Shown: positions 19,225 to 28,793, numbered from the stretch's first letter. The stretch: 32,943 nucleotides of DNA from Chara braunii (GCA_003427395.1 BFEA01000112.1:1492462-1525404), one strand, 5' to 3'. Numbers and translations: made by a program. The notes: generated from the letters alone by a model not told the origin.

Positions 19225-20376
19225 ACGTGTGCAAACGTGTGCAGACGCATGCCAGATGTCAACTATCTTTAAATAACGGATTGAACGCCACGTGGACGGT
19301 ATAACTAATGATGGATGAATGTGTGCCTCGTGTCCACTATGGGCAATAGTAATGATGGAATGACATTGTTGGAGCAGTGGATATCAATGCATTGCAACCA
19401 ATTAGAAAGTTATGCTTAGTTAGAGTGGATGGACCAATAGGAAGGGGTATTCAATATTGATTGATTGATTGATTGATTGACTGATTGGTGCATGGCACGT
19501 GGTCAGGTCACGTGTTGATCGTGGGCAATCAACATTGTTGGTGGGAGGCGAGACTAAAAATCGGACAAACGGATGAGTGAGAAAATCAATCTGAAATCGA
19601 CCATTGATTAATTGATTGATTGATTGATGAAAAATGGAGAATGGAGAAAAAGTAGAGTGAAGAATGGAGGAGGGAGATCGATGATAGATTGACGGATGAA
19701 TTGATTGATTGATTGATTAATTAATTGATGATGAAAAAAAAGAAAGGGGAAGGGAGGAGGGAGGAGGGAGGAGGGAGAAGGAAGAAGCGGGAAAAGAGAG
19801 GAGTGGAGAAAGGGGGAGGGAGAAGGAAGCAAAGGGAAAAAATAGGAGGTGGAGAAGGGAGGAGGGAGATGGATAAATGCATCTGCTCCTTCTGCGCACC
19901 CACCATAACAACCATTTTGTCAAAAGGAACATATTGTATTTTTTGAACGAAATTAAAATTGAGTTTTAGAACACCGGACCCCCTAGATGTATATGGTTGC
20001 AGTTTGAGACTAGGTACATCGAGGGGGTCCGGGAGCCAAAATTTTGGATTGGATTTTGTCCCAAAAACTCAATTTTAATTTCGTTTAAAAAATATAATGT
20101 GTCCGTTTTGACAAAAAAGTTGTTTCATAGCTTACAACAATAACATCGTTATCACTTTAACGAATAAATGAATGTTCAGGATGACGTGACCGCACCTACT
20201 ACGGATATTGTCGAGACTAGGCATGGCGGGGTGGTGCTTGGCGATGTTAACGACAAAAAAAAATTGATGGCGGGCGATAAAGCGAAGGAGGACAATAACG
20301 ACGTCGTTGCTGCAGCTGTGGAGAGAAACAGATGAAAGAGAGACAAAGGAGAGAGAGCAAAAGTGAAAAACGAGGA
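19225..20376 (+). pseudogene. duplicated 5' end of the TRM10 gene (promoter plus 55 codons)
   Basis: It aligns with 29930-30950: ATCT/CTAAATAACGGATTGAACG, the TGAT microsatellite, GGTGGGAGGCG, ACTAAAAATCGGAC, the purine tract, TAAATGCATCTGCTCC and the start of the coding region. The ATG at 20168 opens MNVQDDVTAPTTDIVE and reads 55 codons to TGA at 20333-20335, where the intact gene has a Gly codon. Non-synonymous changes are frequent. A 218-bp fold-back element (19908-20125) is inserted here and absent from the intact gene. At ~20377 the copy is cut by a 5'-truncated LINE, and no further TRM10 sequence is seen after it. It cannot encode the methyltransferase. Confidence 0.9.
19908..20125. mobile_element. 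218-bp fold-back (MITE-like) element
   Basis: The left arm ACAACCATTTTGTCAAAAGG...AAATTAAAATTGAGTTTT pairs with the right arm AAAACTCAATTTTAATTTC...TTTTGACAAAAAAGTTGT. The centre is a second palindrome (ACCGGACCCCCTAGATGTA / TACATCGAGGGGGTCCGG). CATA on both sides (19904-19907, 20126-20129) may be the target duplication. Comparison with the intact TRM10 upstream region, which lacks it, shows it is an insertion. Superfamily not assigned. Confidence 0.8.
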
Positions 20377-20808
20377 GACAATGCAACCTTCATTTTTATT
20401 GATTTTGAGAAAGCCTATGATTATGTTGACTGTTTTTTCCTAAATAAATGCCTAAAGAAATTTAATTTTGGCCCACATTTCAGGAGATGGATCCAAAATT
20501 TGCACAGGAATGCCACAATGAGGATAATGGTTAATGGAAATGTGGCACCTCGGATTACACTTCAGAGTTCAGTGAAACAAGGTGACCCAATCGCTCCCCT
20601 CCTCTTTTTGATCATTATGGAAGCCTTAGCAACTAACTTAAGACATCACAAAGACATTAGACATATTCAGGTTTCCTCTATCCCAGAGGAAATTGTCCCA
20701 GTATGCTCTCTCTTTGCATACGATCTCTCTCTTATGGTTGATGCATCACATACGAATTTGGAGGCTATTAAAGATGAATGGATAGATTCTGCAAACTCTC
20801 TGATATGA
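20377..20808 (+). pseudogene. RT palm fragment with mutated active site (FAYD)
   Basis: The open frame 20332-20808 joins TRM10-derived bases upstream to LINE RT. It runs from motif A (DFEKAYD) through the QGDP motif to the catalytic box, where Tyr replaces the first Asp. The LINE is unable to reverse transcribe. The first ~15 codons of the open frame belong to the truncated TRM10 copy, so the apparent fusion is accidental. Confidence 0.8.
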
Positions 20809-22055
20809 AAGTTAATTGGGGTAATAAAACACTTAGATGGTGGATTCACTATGAAGGTGTGAGACCCCCCGAATATCCTCGCATTAAGTGGACTCATCCT
20901 AATGAACCAATTAGAGTTTTGGGAGTGTATCTTTTAGTCACAGGCAAACCTATAACCAACAATGAAGAAATTATGCAACAAGCCAAGTTGAAACTAGACT
21001 TGTGGAAGGACAAACACACATCCTTATTTGGCAGAACCTTGGTAATTAATAACATTACATTGGTTTCCATCGGTATAAATCTTCAATTTAAGCCTTAGAA
21101 AGAGTTACGCTCAAGTTAATTCAACGACAGTTAGCAACTTTCTTGTGGCGAGGAAATCATGAACGGAAAAATGTTATCAGCAGAGTTGCTTGACTCTCTA
21201 TAATCCAACCTAAATCCAAAGGGGGCCTTGAGATCATTGACCCCCAAACCCAAGTCGTGGCTCTCTCTTTACAATGGATTAAACATCTCATCTTTAACCC
21301 CATCACTCCTTGGAGTCTCCTCGCCTATGAGAAGATCAGAAGGTTATCCCCTCCCGCTCTTGCTGAGGCAGACCCTCTTATGTGGCTTGAAAATCTTTCT
21401 TGGACTCTACCCAGAGGATCCCCGAAGGAACCACATCATTTGAAACTCTCAGATAGACAAGCAGCAATGAGAGACCTCTGCAGGGACCCCTTTTGGTTTG
21501 CATTAATGAAGAACTGGAGGAGGCTGCCCCTTCCAAATAAAGTACCCCGACGAGATGGGAGGAGGTTTGCCAACAACCCTTATTTAATAATACGTTTATC
21601 AGAGATGCTCAAGGATGTATCCTTCATTGCATGGATGCCCCTTCGAAGGGGTGAATTAGAAGAGGGGTTATGCGTGTTAAAGACTTATGGAACTACGCGA
21701 TTAGAGATTGGTGTTCTCCCTCAGACCTTAAGGATCACTTGAGGTACTGTCACCATCCAAGTGTGTCCCTAAATAAAGTAATTGATATAATCCCCTTGGA
21801 TTGGATCAGAATCTTAAGAAAAGGTCCTAAGCTTCTCGAGGGTGACTGGGTGGCAATCGGAAACCAAAAAGGATAGTAAGGAACATAATCGAAATTCATA
21901 ATTCGGAGGAAATTCTCATATCCATCTCAAATGTTCAAGATGATGGAGTTCTCTATCCCAAAGCACAGAATGATATAAGATGGTGTACGACTGACCAACT
22001 CTTTCGGATTAGAGTGTTAAAAGTTAAAAAAAAGTGAATTTTCGTTAGTCCAGAA

Positions 22056-22970
22056 ATGCCAATCTCTCACCTCCCCTTTGATCCACAAAACTGGACTTGG
22101 TCCTCCTTAGGAAAACAGGGGCATTTTCATCCTAGGACCTTACACACTCTCTCAGTTAAGGCCTCTTACAGAATGCTCCGCCCCAGGGTTAATTTAAAAG
22201 ATTGCATTGAGGATCGATGGCTTAAGAATCTCAACATCAGTAACGATGAATTGAGAGGGATTAAGTGGTTCCAAACATGTAAAGTTAAGCCATCTAAGGT
22301 AGCCTCCTTACAATGGCAAATAGTTAACAAATGTCTGCCTGCGAATGACTGGATTATTGACAAAACTTCGTTAGAGCAAAGAGGTATAGCTCATCCATGG
22401 TGTAAGTTTTGTAAATCAGCCTTTCCTTCCAAGCTCATTCCTGAAACAATTGAGCATATTTTCCTCCAACGCCCAGGGTCGGTCTGGCTTTGGAGATGGT
22501 GGGATAGGATCTGGAATTAACTGGGTACCACTTTGCCCCGGCCCTGGGAATGGAAAACCCTCCTTTTGGAAACCTGGCTTCCGGGTCAAGGGGATGAATT
22601 CACAACTAACCTATTCATAATTGGTAGGAGGGCGATCATTTGGGCAATCTGGACAAGATGGTGTAGCTATGAAATGGAAGGTGCGCGGCTGGATGACCTT
22701 GACTTTACTGATACTATTAAACAGCACATTCAAACAGAATTGTCCATTAAATGAGAATATTTAAGAGAGAAAATCCAACATTTATCCTTACAAAATGAGA
22801 TCTGGCACCACATCAAACAGTTCAACAAAAGTTGGCTTGGGGGAGACCGGGGGGGTGGTTGGGGGAAGTAATGTGGGAAGGTGCACATGACAACTCACAA
22901 GAGCCCTTCCAAAGGAAATACCGGTTGGTCTTCAACGACTGGAGTACTGTTGATCTTGCTATTCCCTGAT
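22056..22970 (+). pseudogene. LINE C-terminal region with zf-RVT
   Basis: Open to 22520 with LRPRVNLKDCIEDRWLKNL, FQTCKVKPSKVASLQWQ and the zinc-finger region at ~22398-22475. After a TAA at 22518 the same frame continues (LGTTLPRPWEWKTLLLETW) to ~22750. It parallels 10554-11380 residue by residue, which confirms the two LINEs are one family. Confidence 0.8.
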
Positions 22971-23464
22971 TTCCCTGATTCTGAATTCCCTGATTTCTTC
23001 CCCCCTTCGGGTCACTGTTTTGTGCCCTCTGCGTGGTATGGATAGGACAGAGGCAAGAGGTAGGAGTATGGGGTTCTTTCCTCTCAACCTTTTATGGTTA
23101 AGATTTTGGTTATGTGCTTGGTATTTAAGACTTTCTGGCGCCCAGATTGGGTGAAGAGGCACAAAGAGGCACAAAGCTAGTTCAGTAGTAATACCCTTGG
23201 GGGAAGCTGTCTGATTCGCAGCAGATTTGGTTCACTTGGATCACTTATTTCATTGTAAAAAAAGGCATCATCATCATTAGTATGATCATAGTTTACATAG
23301 AATCAGTAGAAGTTCATCATCATCATCATCATCATTATTATCATGATATGAGGGACGCTGAGCCCTGTTCTCAGCAAGTTTGGCTCGGTCACTCCGGGTA
23401 GACTGTGAGGACCCCGGCCTCAATCTTCTCATTTGTAATATCAGCCTTGGGCACTGGGCCCTTT

Positions 23465-24602
23465 AAACCACCAGTACTTGGCCCAGCTATTGATGCCGAG
23501 CCTAAATATGCCCTGCACGCCAAGCTTTGCCGAGCCTGGAAGGGGCGGGAACCGGTAGGGGGCATTTTGTGGTTGGCACAGGTACCGCCCCTTGTGCTGG
23601 ACCTGCGACCAGCAGCTGGTACGAAACGGGGTAGCTGTTTTCACTCGTACATTAGCCCACGCCGGCCACAAGTGAGAAACGGCCAACTAACTTCTGCCAA
23701 AAAGAAAAAAAACAACTAAAAAAGGCAAGAAGGGTGCTCTCAGCTCTGTCAGAGGCCCGCCCCTCACGGCGGGCAGAAGGAAGAGCTTTTCTGATGTGCT
23801 CCCCGTGAAGACAAAAATATGGCAGAAAATAAAAATAAAAATAAAAATGGCGGTGAACCTCTTTCCACGTTCCAGCAGATGATTCAGTCTCCCCACATGT
23901 ATCTTTCCATGTTGTAGGGGAGGATTCAGTCAAAAAAGTAAACGAAAAGACAAAAAACATGGAAATGTATCTCTATGCACAAGTCAGACCAATTCTTCTT
24001 CCAGAGACAAAGGAAAAAAAAGACTGAAAAGGGCAAAAAGGATTCAAAGCGCTCTCAGCGCTGTCAGAGGCCCGCCTCCCACGGCGGGCAGAAGGAAGAG
24101 CTCTGTGGCAACTCTCCAAACGTGAAGGCATGAGACCGAATCCTCCTATGGAACATGGAAAGATACATTTTCGGTTTTTTAGCAGTCCTGTAGTAGTGTA
24201 GAGAGACCCAGCCGAGCTGGCCCTTCGTCTGCCCGCCTGCCCGCCGTGAGAGGCGGCGCTCTGGCCACACTGGCAACACTCAAGGGCGTTATCTCACTCC
24301 GTTTGGCCGCCAAGTGGCGGGTACGACTTTGTTTTTTTTTTCTTCTTTTTTTTTTCATGCACTTGTCTCGTTTTCATTTTTCATTTTTTGTTTTTTTTTG
24401 AAATGGCCTATACTGCGTCTGTGCATTGTTTCCACACGCACGGTCTAAACCAAGGGGACAGACTGCATTCCATTTGCGATTTTCCTTGGGCCCAATGACT
24501 TCTTCCTCCATAGCACTACCGGGCCTTCCCCGAAGCCCGGAAAACCCGTAGCGTTAACGCTAAGGGGCCGCGGCCGATGTATGGGCCAAGTACTGGTGGT
24601 TT
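23465..24602. repeat. region bounded by a 21-bp perfect inverted repeat
   Basis: AAACCACCAGTACTTGGCCC (23465) and its reverse complement (to 24602) bound ~1.1 kb without genes. Inside, a GC-rich block (TCAGAGGCCCGCC ... CGGCGGGCAGAAGGAAGAGC) occurs at about 23736-23788 and 24051-24102. A segment like GACAAAAATATGGC...TTCCA at ~23812 recurs near 26170. The region seems built from short local duplications. The element type is not clear. Confidence 0.5.
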
Positions 24603-24642
24603 AAAAACAAAAAAAAGAAAAAAAAAAGGACCCCCCCACAAA

Positions 24643-25185
24643 AAAAAATTGGGCCCTGACATAGACATCGTGACAGTGCAGGCTGTGCATCCACAGTTGG
24701 CGGTACATCTGCATGCAATCTTCCGGCTGGCCTGTTCACAGTCTTCCACGGAAATCTCAATATTCTCTACTTCTGCACATAAAATAATCACGGCGCGAAG
24801 CTTCAAAAACACCCTCCCCCCCCCCACTCTAAAAAAAACCATAGAATTGAAGCTTCCTGCCAATGCAAAGTGGCCAACTAAATGGCCAACAAATAAATTT
24901 AAAAATTTTCTACTGGCCTATGGGCAGCTACCTCCACCAAAAGGAAGACAAGTGACACTAGCAGTCTATATGGACATAGATCAACGATTGACGTTTGTTT
25001 GTCACGGAGGGCCGCACGTGATCGAAAACCACAGAGCATAGGTGTTAATCGGTCCGAGCCCCAGATGTAAGCCTTGTAAATTGCTGAAAAGAAGGAAAGG
25101 AGAATCTCGGCTTCATCAATGGGCTTAGCGCAGTTGGTACACCCATAAGCAGTTCAATTGCAGATGTGAGTTCGAATCCAGACGG
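24643..25185 (+). repeat. dispersed repeat A, copy 2, ending in tRNA-like sequence
   Basis: Partner of 18636-19217. The tRNA-like end is cleaner here: box A-like TAGCGCAGTTGG (25126-25137) fits the TRGYNNARNNG consensus, and AGTTCGAATCC (25169-25179) differs from the GGTTCRANTCC box B at one base. The pair therefore probably holds a tRNA-derived SINE. No poly(A) tail or target duplication could be assigned. Confidence 0.75.
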
Positions 25186-25496
25186 AAACAGGGACGAGGT
25201 CCCCCTAGCCAAAACGATAGGATTAAGCTCCCGAATCTGGGTGTCTTTTAAGCAGACATGCAGAAAAGCAGTCCAATCTTGATTTTCTGCACCCCTTCCA
25301 CAAACAGATCCATATTCAGGCATTCAATCCGATAGGCTTTGCTAGTGGGACCTGGGCCCAGATGAACCAACTGCCTGAATCTTTTACCTACGGCTTTGCT
25401 AGTGGGACCGGTCAGTTTCACGATGATATCTCACGGCTGTCACCCTTTCTGAAAAAAAAACAGAGGGAAGAAAAAGAATCCGGGTTCGGGCAGGTC

Positions 25497-25509
25497 GGAA
25501 GGGCGTGCT
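25497..25509. repeat. target-site copy 1 (GAAGGGCGTGCT)
   Basis: First of three near-identical ~12-mers (also 25618-25630 and 26014-26027) flanking the U2 retrocopy and the SINE. Confidence 0.8.
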
Positions 25510-25617
25510 ATACCTTTCTCGGCCTTTTGGCTAAGATCAAGTGTAGTATCTGTTCTGATCAGTTTCATATCTGATCCGTGGTCCATCGGGCCACATTTAA
25601 AAAAAAAAAGAAAAAAA
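25510..25617 (+). pseudogene. U2 snRNA retrocopy, 3'-truncated, with A-rich tail
   Basis: It begins exactly at the U2 5' end, ATACCTTTCTCGGCC. It includes the region that forms stem I and the branch-point-recognition stretch GTGTAGTATCTGTTC (25540-25554), then CTGATCCGTGGTCCATCGGG. It diverges after ~83 nt and is followed by an A-rich tail (25597-25617) instead of the Sm site and 3' stem-loops. Two changes are visible against the plant U2 I remember: TGATCAGTTTCAT for TTATCAGTTTAAT. The abrupt end, A-tail and 12-bp flanking repeats show LINE-mediated retrotransposition. No upstream USE/TATA promoter was found, so it is not a functional snRNA gene. Confidence 0.9.
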
Positions 25618-25630
25618 GAAGGGCGTGTTC
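25618..25630. repeat. target-site copy 2 (GAAGGGCGTGTTC)
   Basis: Shared boundary between the U2 retrocopy and the SINE, one base different from copy 1. Confidence 0.8.
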
Positions 25631-26013
25631 ATCCAGCGGCCTAACTCAATTGGTAAGCCATGCAAGTGGCATTCAGGAGATCCTGGGTTCAATCCCCATT
25701 AGCCTCATGTACCTTCCGGGGCATGCTTGGCGCCCGCCACCTAGAGATAGACCACTGGAGCCCCCGATCGGCATTGAGCAGAGGCTGCTGATGTTCGTAG
25801 GACCACCACCTGAGGGGAGGGGGGGATGCTATTATGCCGACCACCTGCAGGTCTCGTGAACACGGTTCTGGGCCTTCATATACCTGTATGCCTACCTTCT
25901 GGTATGCCTACCTTCTGGCTGGTTCCCTGTATGCCAACAATTAATTAGGATTAGTGGTAGGTAGGGGGTATTGTGAGGTGAAATTGAGAGGAGAAAAAAA
26001 AAAAGAAAAAAAA
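25631..26013 (+). mobile_element. tRNA-derived SINE, complete, with A-rich tail
   Basis: It begins ATCCAGCGGCCTAACTCAATTGG (box A region at about 25641-25652) with box B-like GGGTTCAATCCCC near 25686. A ~290-bp non-tRNA body and an A-rich tail (25993-26015) follow. It is the same family as the minus-strand copy at 1-360. The 12-bp flanks AAGGGCGTGTTC / AAGGGCGTGCTC are a target-site duplication, shared with the adjacent U2 copy. Divergence in both boxes suggests it is no longer transcribed. Confidence 0.8.
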
Positions 26014-26027
26014 AAAGGGCGTGCTCG
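26014..26027. repeat. target-site copy 3 (AAGGGCGTGCTCG)
   Basis: Third copy of the target sequence, directly after the A-rich tail of the SINE. Confidence 0.8.
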
Positions 26028-26890
26028 TTATAGCTGCCTGTGTCTGTCCTGCAAAGTGGTCTATATACGGCTATAGACCTGATCATTGGTCTACATACAG
26101 CTTTCGCGACGGCGGCTTTAGTGGGCCGGAATGGCTGTAGGGCTATTATTTGGCTCAAGTACTCACCATATACAGAAAAAGACAAAAATTATGGCGGTGC
26201 ATCGTTCCATGTTCTAGCGAAAGATTCGTTCTCGTTTTTGCTCATTTTTGGTGAGTAGTGGAGCGAGGCCCTACCTTCCTGTGTGGGTAGGCGTTAAGCT
26301 TGGGTAAGGGTTTAGCTGCGGTTATAGGTTCCGCTCTGGGTGTTTAAACTCATGGTTCTGGTTCGGTTTAGGTGCCGTTATTTACAGGGGTCTGGTTATT
26401 TACAGGGGTCTGGTTGGGGTGCTGAAACCCTTGGTTAAATTCGCCTAGCTAAGGTATAGTTCTCGCTGTTAGCTGCTGACATCTACTCGGCTTGACACGT
26501 GGCGTGGCGTGGGCACGACCACGTGGCGTGACGTGGGGACCACCACGTGATATCAGCTTGAGATTCTGGCGATGGCGGGAAATTCGAAAAAGCGGGAGGC
26601 AACTCTGCTCCAGGTGAAGGAAGAGATTGCGGAGACCATGCGGCGAATGCTCGAGGTAATCTCTGTTCAAAAGAAAACAAAAAACGAAGAAAGTATTTAA
26701 TGATATTATTACTACTTTAAATTTTATTCATATTATTTTTAATTTTATTTTTATTACTAGTAAGACGCCCTTATAGTATTATTTACTAAGCAAAATTTTT
26801 AAAATTATCTGAATTTCATTTTGTACCATTTCTCGATTTATGCTGCGTGCTTTCCATTCGCAGTCGCCATTTGCTAATTTACCCTTCTCT

Positions 26891-26938
26891 GTATCCGTCC
26901 TTTTTTTTTTTTTTTTTTTTTTTTTTGGGTATCCGTCC
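26891..26938. repeat. T-run flanked by a 10-bp direct repeat
   Basis: GTATCCGTCC at 26891-26900 and 26929-26938 enclose 26 T plus GGG. This looks like a retrotransposition event reduced to its poly(A) tail. Confidence 0.6.
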
Positions 26939-27278
26939 AATTCTAACGGATGTCCGGGAGGACTACATTTTGAATTTTTTTTTTGCTCAAATTTTACACG
27001 GACTATGGTATTGCCGATTAAAAAAATGCGAAAAAAAAAACTAAAATACGCATCGATTGCCAAAAAATGGTAAAGATTTTTCGCGTCTCGAGAAATGCGG
27101 AAAAAAAAAAAAGAAGGGACGTCCTTCGCTGCGCAACGTCCATTAAAATTGGAAATTGGAATTTGGAACGATACAGAGAGAGAAGGTTATAAATTATAAT
27201 TAGCAAGAGCAAGGCCCCGAGCAAGGAAGACACGCATAACTCGAGAAATTGTTCTTGCCCCCCCTCTTCCCCCCCCCC

Positions 27279-27282
27279 NNNN
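27279..27282. other. four Ns between C- and T-homopolymers
   Basis: Unresolved bases at a homopolymer junction. Confidence 0.98.
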
Positions 27283-27595
27283 TTTTTTTTTTTTTTTACG
27301 AAGAAGACAAGACTAGTAGCATGGCCCCTGCGCAAGGATGACACGTGTCATAAATCGAGAAATGGTCCCATTGTTTCAGTTTTTTTGGGAAAAAAAAAAG
27401 AACAAAAAAATGGGACATGTAAGCACGAAAATGGATGAAAAGGACGGCGAATTGTAGCAAAATGCATTTTTCTGGGGATTAATTCTGCTGCATTTCATTT
27501 TAAATTTGTACACATTGTGAGAATTATTATTGTGGATTGGAGCCTTTTTGTTTTGCTGATTTTGTCTGTACCTCGGTTGGTTTGGTCCCGTTGTT

Positions 27596-27880
27596 CGGTC
27601 TATCTTATGGGCGTGGCTGTGCTTTCATGTGGGACCAGCGATTCGGGTTTTTGGCATCCTGGTTGGTTGTTTCCCGTTGTTCGGCCCTTTGAGAGGCGGG
27701 GCGGTGCCTGTATGTGGGAATCGTCATCCAGGATTGTCTTCTCTTTTTTTCTTGGTTGTCACACTGTGGATCGTCGCGTTTTTATGTCTTGTCCTGGGTG
27801 GTCTTGTCCCGTTGTTTGGCCTTTGACGGAGCGGGCGGTGCTTGCATGTGGGACTTGTCATCTGGGATCTGTCTTGTTTT
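27596..27880 (+). repeat. degenerate direct repeats (~90-120 bp unit)
   Basis: The order CTTGGT/CCTGG..GGTTG..CCCGTTGTTYGGCC...GGCGGTGC..G..TGTGGGA..CATC recurs at about 27598-27630, 27655-27730 and 27790-27860. The open frame across it (27517-28068, 183 codons) repeats PVV-P and ACMWE/ACGTC motifs as a result. Its hydrophobic, Cys/Trp-rich make-up and lack of a domain argue against a real protein. Confidence 0.5.
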
Positions 27881-28114
27881 CCTCTGTTCTATTTGTTTCA
27901 TTTGGCTGTTCCCTTCCTCTCTTCTTTGCCTCTTTGCCTTTTGGCTGTGTGCAAGTGGGTCGATATGACACACGGGGGTGGGGGCAGCCGCCGCTCAACC
28001 TACATCCACGTGGGCGGCCTTGTACGCAAGAGTTTCTGAACAGGGGGAGTTGTAAGGAAGAAGATTAAAAACGAATTTAAGATTTTTTTGTTTTTTTGGT
28101 TTTTTCGCTTAGGC

Positions 28115-28138
28115 CTCTGATATCATGTGACAATATAT
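28115..28138. repeat. CTCTGATATCATGTGACAAT repeat, copy 1
   Basis: Shared with 28638-28661, where it forms one arm of a near-perfect palindrome (28634-28684). Confidence 0.7.
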
Positions 28139-28333
28139 TTTACCTTGCTTGAGGGCAGTGGTTGGTGGTCCCCACCTCCTCAGAGGGGTATCAGTTGTCG
28201 GGCAGTCGTTGATGCTTAACCACAGCCGGGGTTAAGGTGGATCACTCACAGTGTAATCAGATCAGTTAGGGGGCTCTGCAGACTGTTGAGGGTTCAGCCT
28301 CCTGATGAGTAGGTAGGTGAAACTCCGACGAAA

Positions 28334-28423
28334 CAGTTTGTCACAGCTCCTCCCTCGTTTGTTGTCCTCTTCTCCTTCTCCCTCCCTCTCTGCCTACGGT
28401 TTACCGTAGGCAGCTCTGTTTGA
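28334..28423 (-). repeat. 75-bp (TA)n-embedded unit, copy c
   Basis: Slightly expanded: extra CTCC and CCTTCTCCCTCC in the pyrimidine part. It includes a hairpin CCTACGGTTTACCGTAGG. Confidence 0.75.
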
Positions 28424-28439
28424 CTATATATATATATAT

Positions 28440-28486
28440 CGTCAAATAGATCGTCACAAACAGAACTGCCCGGTAAACCGTAGGCA
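28440..28486 (+). repeat. 75-bp (TA)n-embedded unit, copy d (partial)
   Basis: CGTCAAATAG, then an extra ATCGTCACAAAC, then AGAACTGCCCGG to GTAGGCAG. It is rearranged. Confidence 0.7.
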
Positions 28487-28633
28487 GATATATATATCTA
28501 TATATAACTATATATCGTCACAAACATATAGATATAAAATTCTTGGACCTTCTTTCTAAACATTGTTACTTTTTTATTCAGTCTTTTAGGTACCTTTTTT
28601 TGTTCGTTCGGGATTACTTGCATCTGTTCATTG

Positions 28634-28684
28634 GCGCTCTGATATCATGTGACAATATATATCATCACATGAATATCAGAGCGC
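28634..28684. repeat. 51-bp near-perfect palindrome
   Basis: Arms GCGCTCTGATATCATGTGA and TCACATGAATATCAGAGCGC (one bulged base) around CAATATATATCA. Confidence 0.85.
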
Positions 28685-28700
28685 AATATATATATATATA

Positions 28701-28793
28701 CGAAACAGTTTGTCACAGCCCCTCGTTTGTTGTCCTCTTCTCCCTCTCTGCCTACGGTTTACCGGGCAGTTCTATTTGGGCAGTTCTATTTGA

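Larger units (their letters stand above)
20377..23400 (+). mobile_element. second 5'-truncated L1-like LINE
   Basis: It starts inside RT (FIFIDFEKAYDYVD, 20392) and has SSVKQGDPIAPLLFLI. The catalytic box is FAYD (20713-20724) instead of F-A-D-D, so an essential aspartate is lost. It then follows the same order as the 6.5 kb LINE: NWGNKT, RVLGVYL, W-K-D-K-H-T-S-L-F-G-R, IPLDWIRILRKG, SLQWQIVNKCLPANDW. The zinc finger reads WCKFC...ETIEHIFLQR with the last Cys replaced by Arg. It ends WLGGDRGGWLGEV and RLVFNDWSTVDL-like sequence (~22960). A 3' UTR with ATC repeats (23312-23340) and a weak tail-module relic (23349-23396) follow. Frameshifts near 20800, 21690 and 22030 and stops near 21100 and 22520 kill it. 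Confidence 0.85.
26030..27510. other. non-coding, AT-rich, no confident gene
   Basis: Short local repeats are visible: TTATTTACAGGGGTCTGGTT twice (26379-26415) and CACGTGGCGTG twice (26496-26530). There is a T-run insertion-like scar (26891-26938) and several homopolymers. Four Ns lie at 27279-27282. No protein similarity is recognised. Confidence 0.5.

Noticed and set aside
20332-20808. TRM10-RT fusion protein
   Set aside because: The TRM10-derived part is read out of its own frame after a stop. The join is an accidental result of LINE insertion.
25111-25185. tRNA gene
   Set aside because: The boxes are good but the acceptor arms do not pair, no clear anticodon arm is seen, and the same sequence recurs at 19148. 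It is better explained as a tRNA-derived repeat.
25510-25592. Functional U2 snRNA gene
   Set aside because: It lacks the Sm site and 3' stem-loops, no promoter elements were seen, and it has an A-rich tail and flanking duplications.
27517-28068. 183-codon protein, plus strand
   Set aside because: Hydrophobic, Cys/Trp-rich, generated by degenerate DNA repeats. No domain and no signal of selection.
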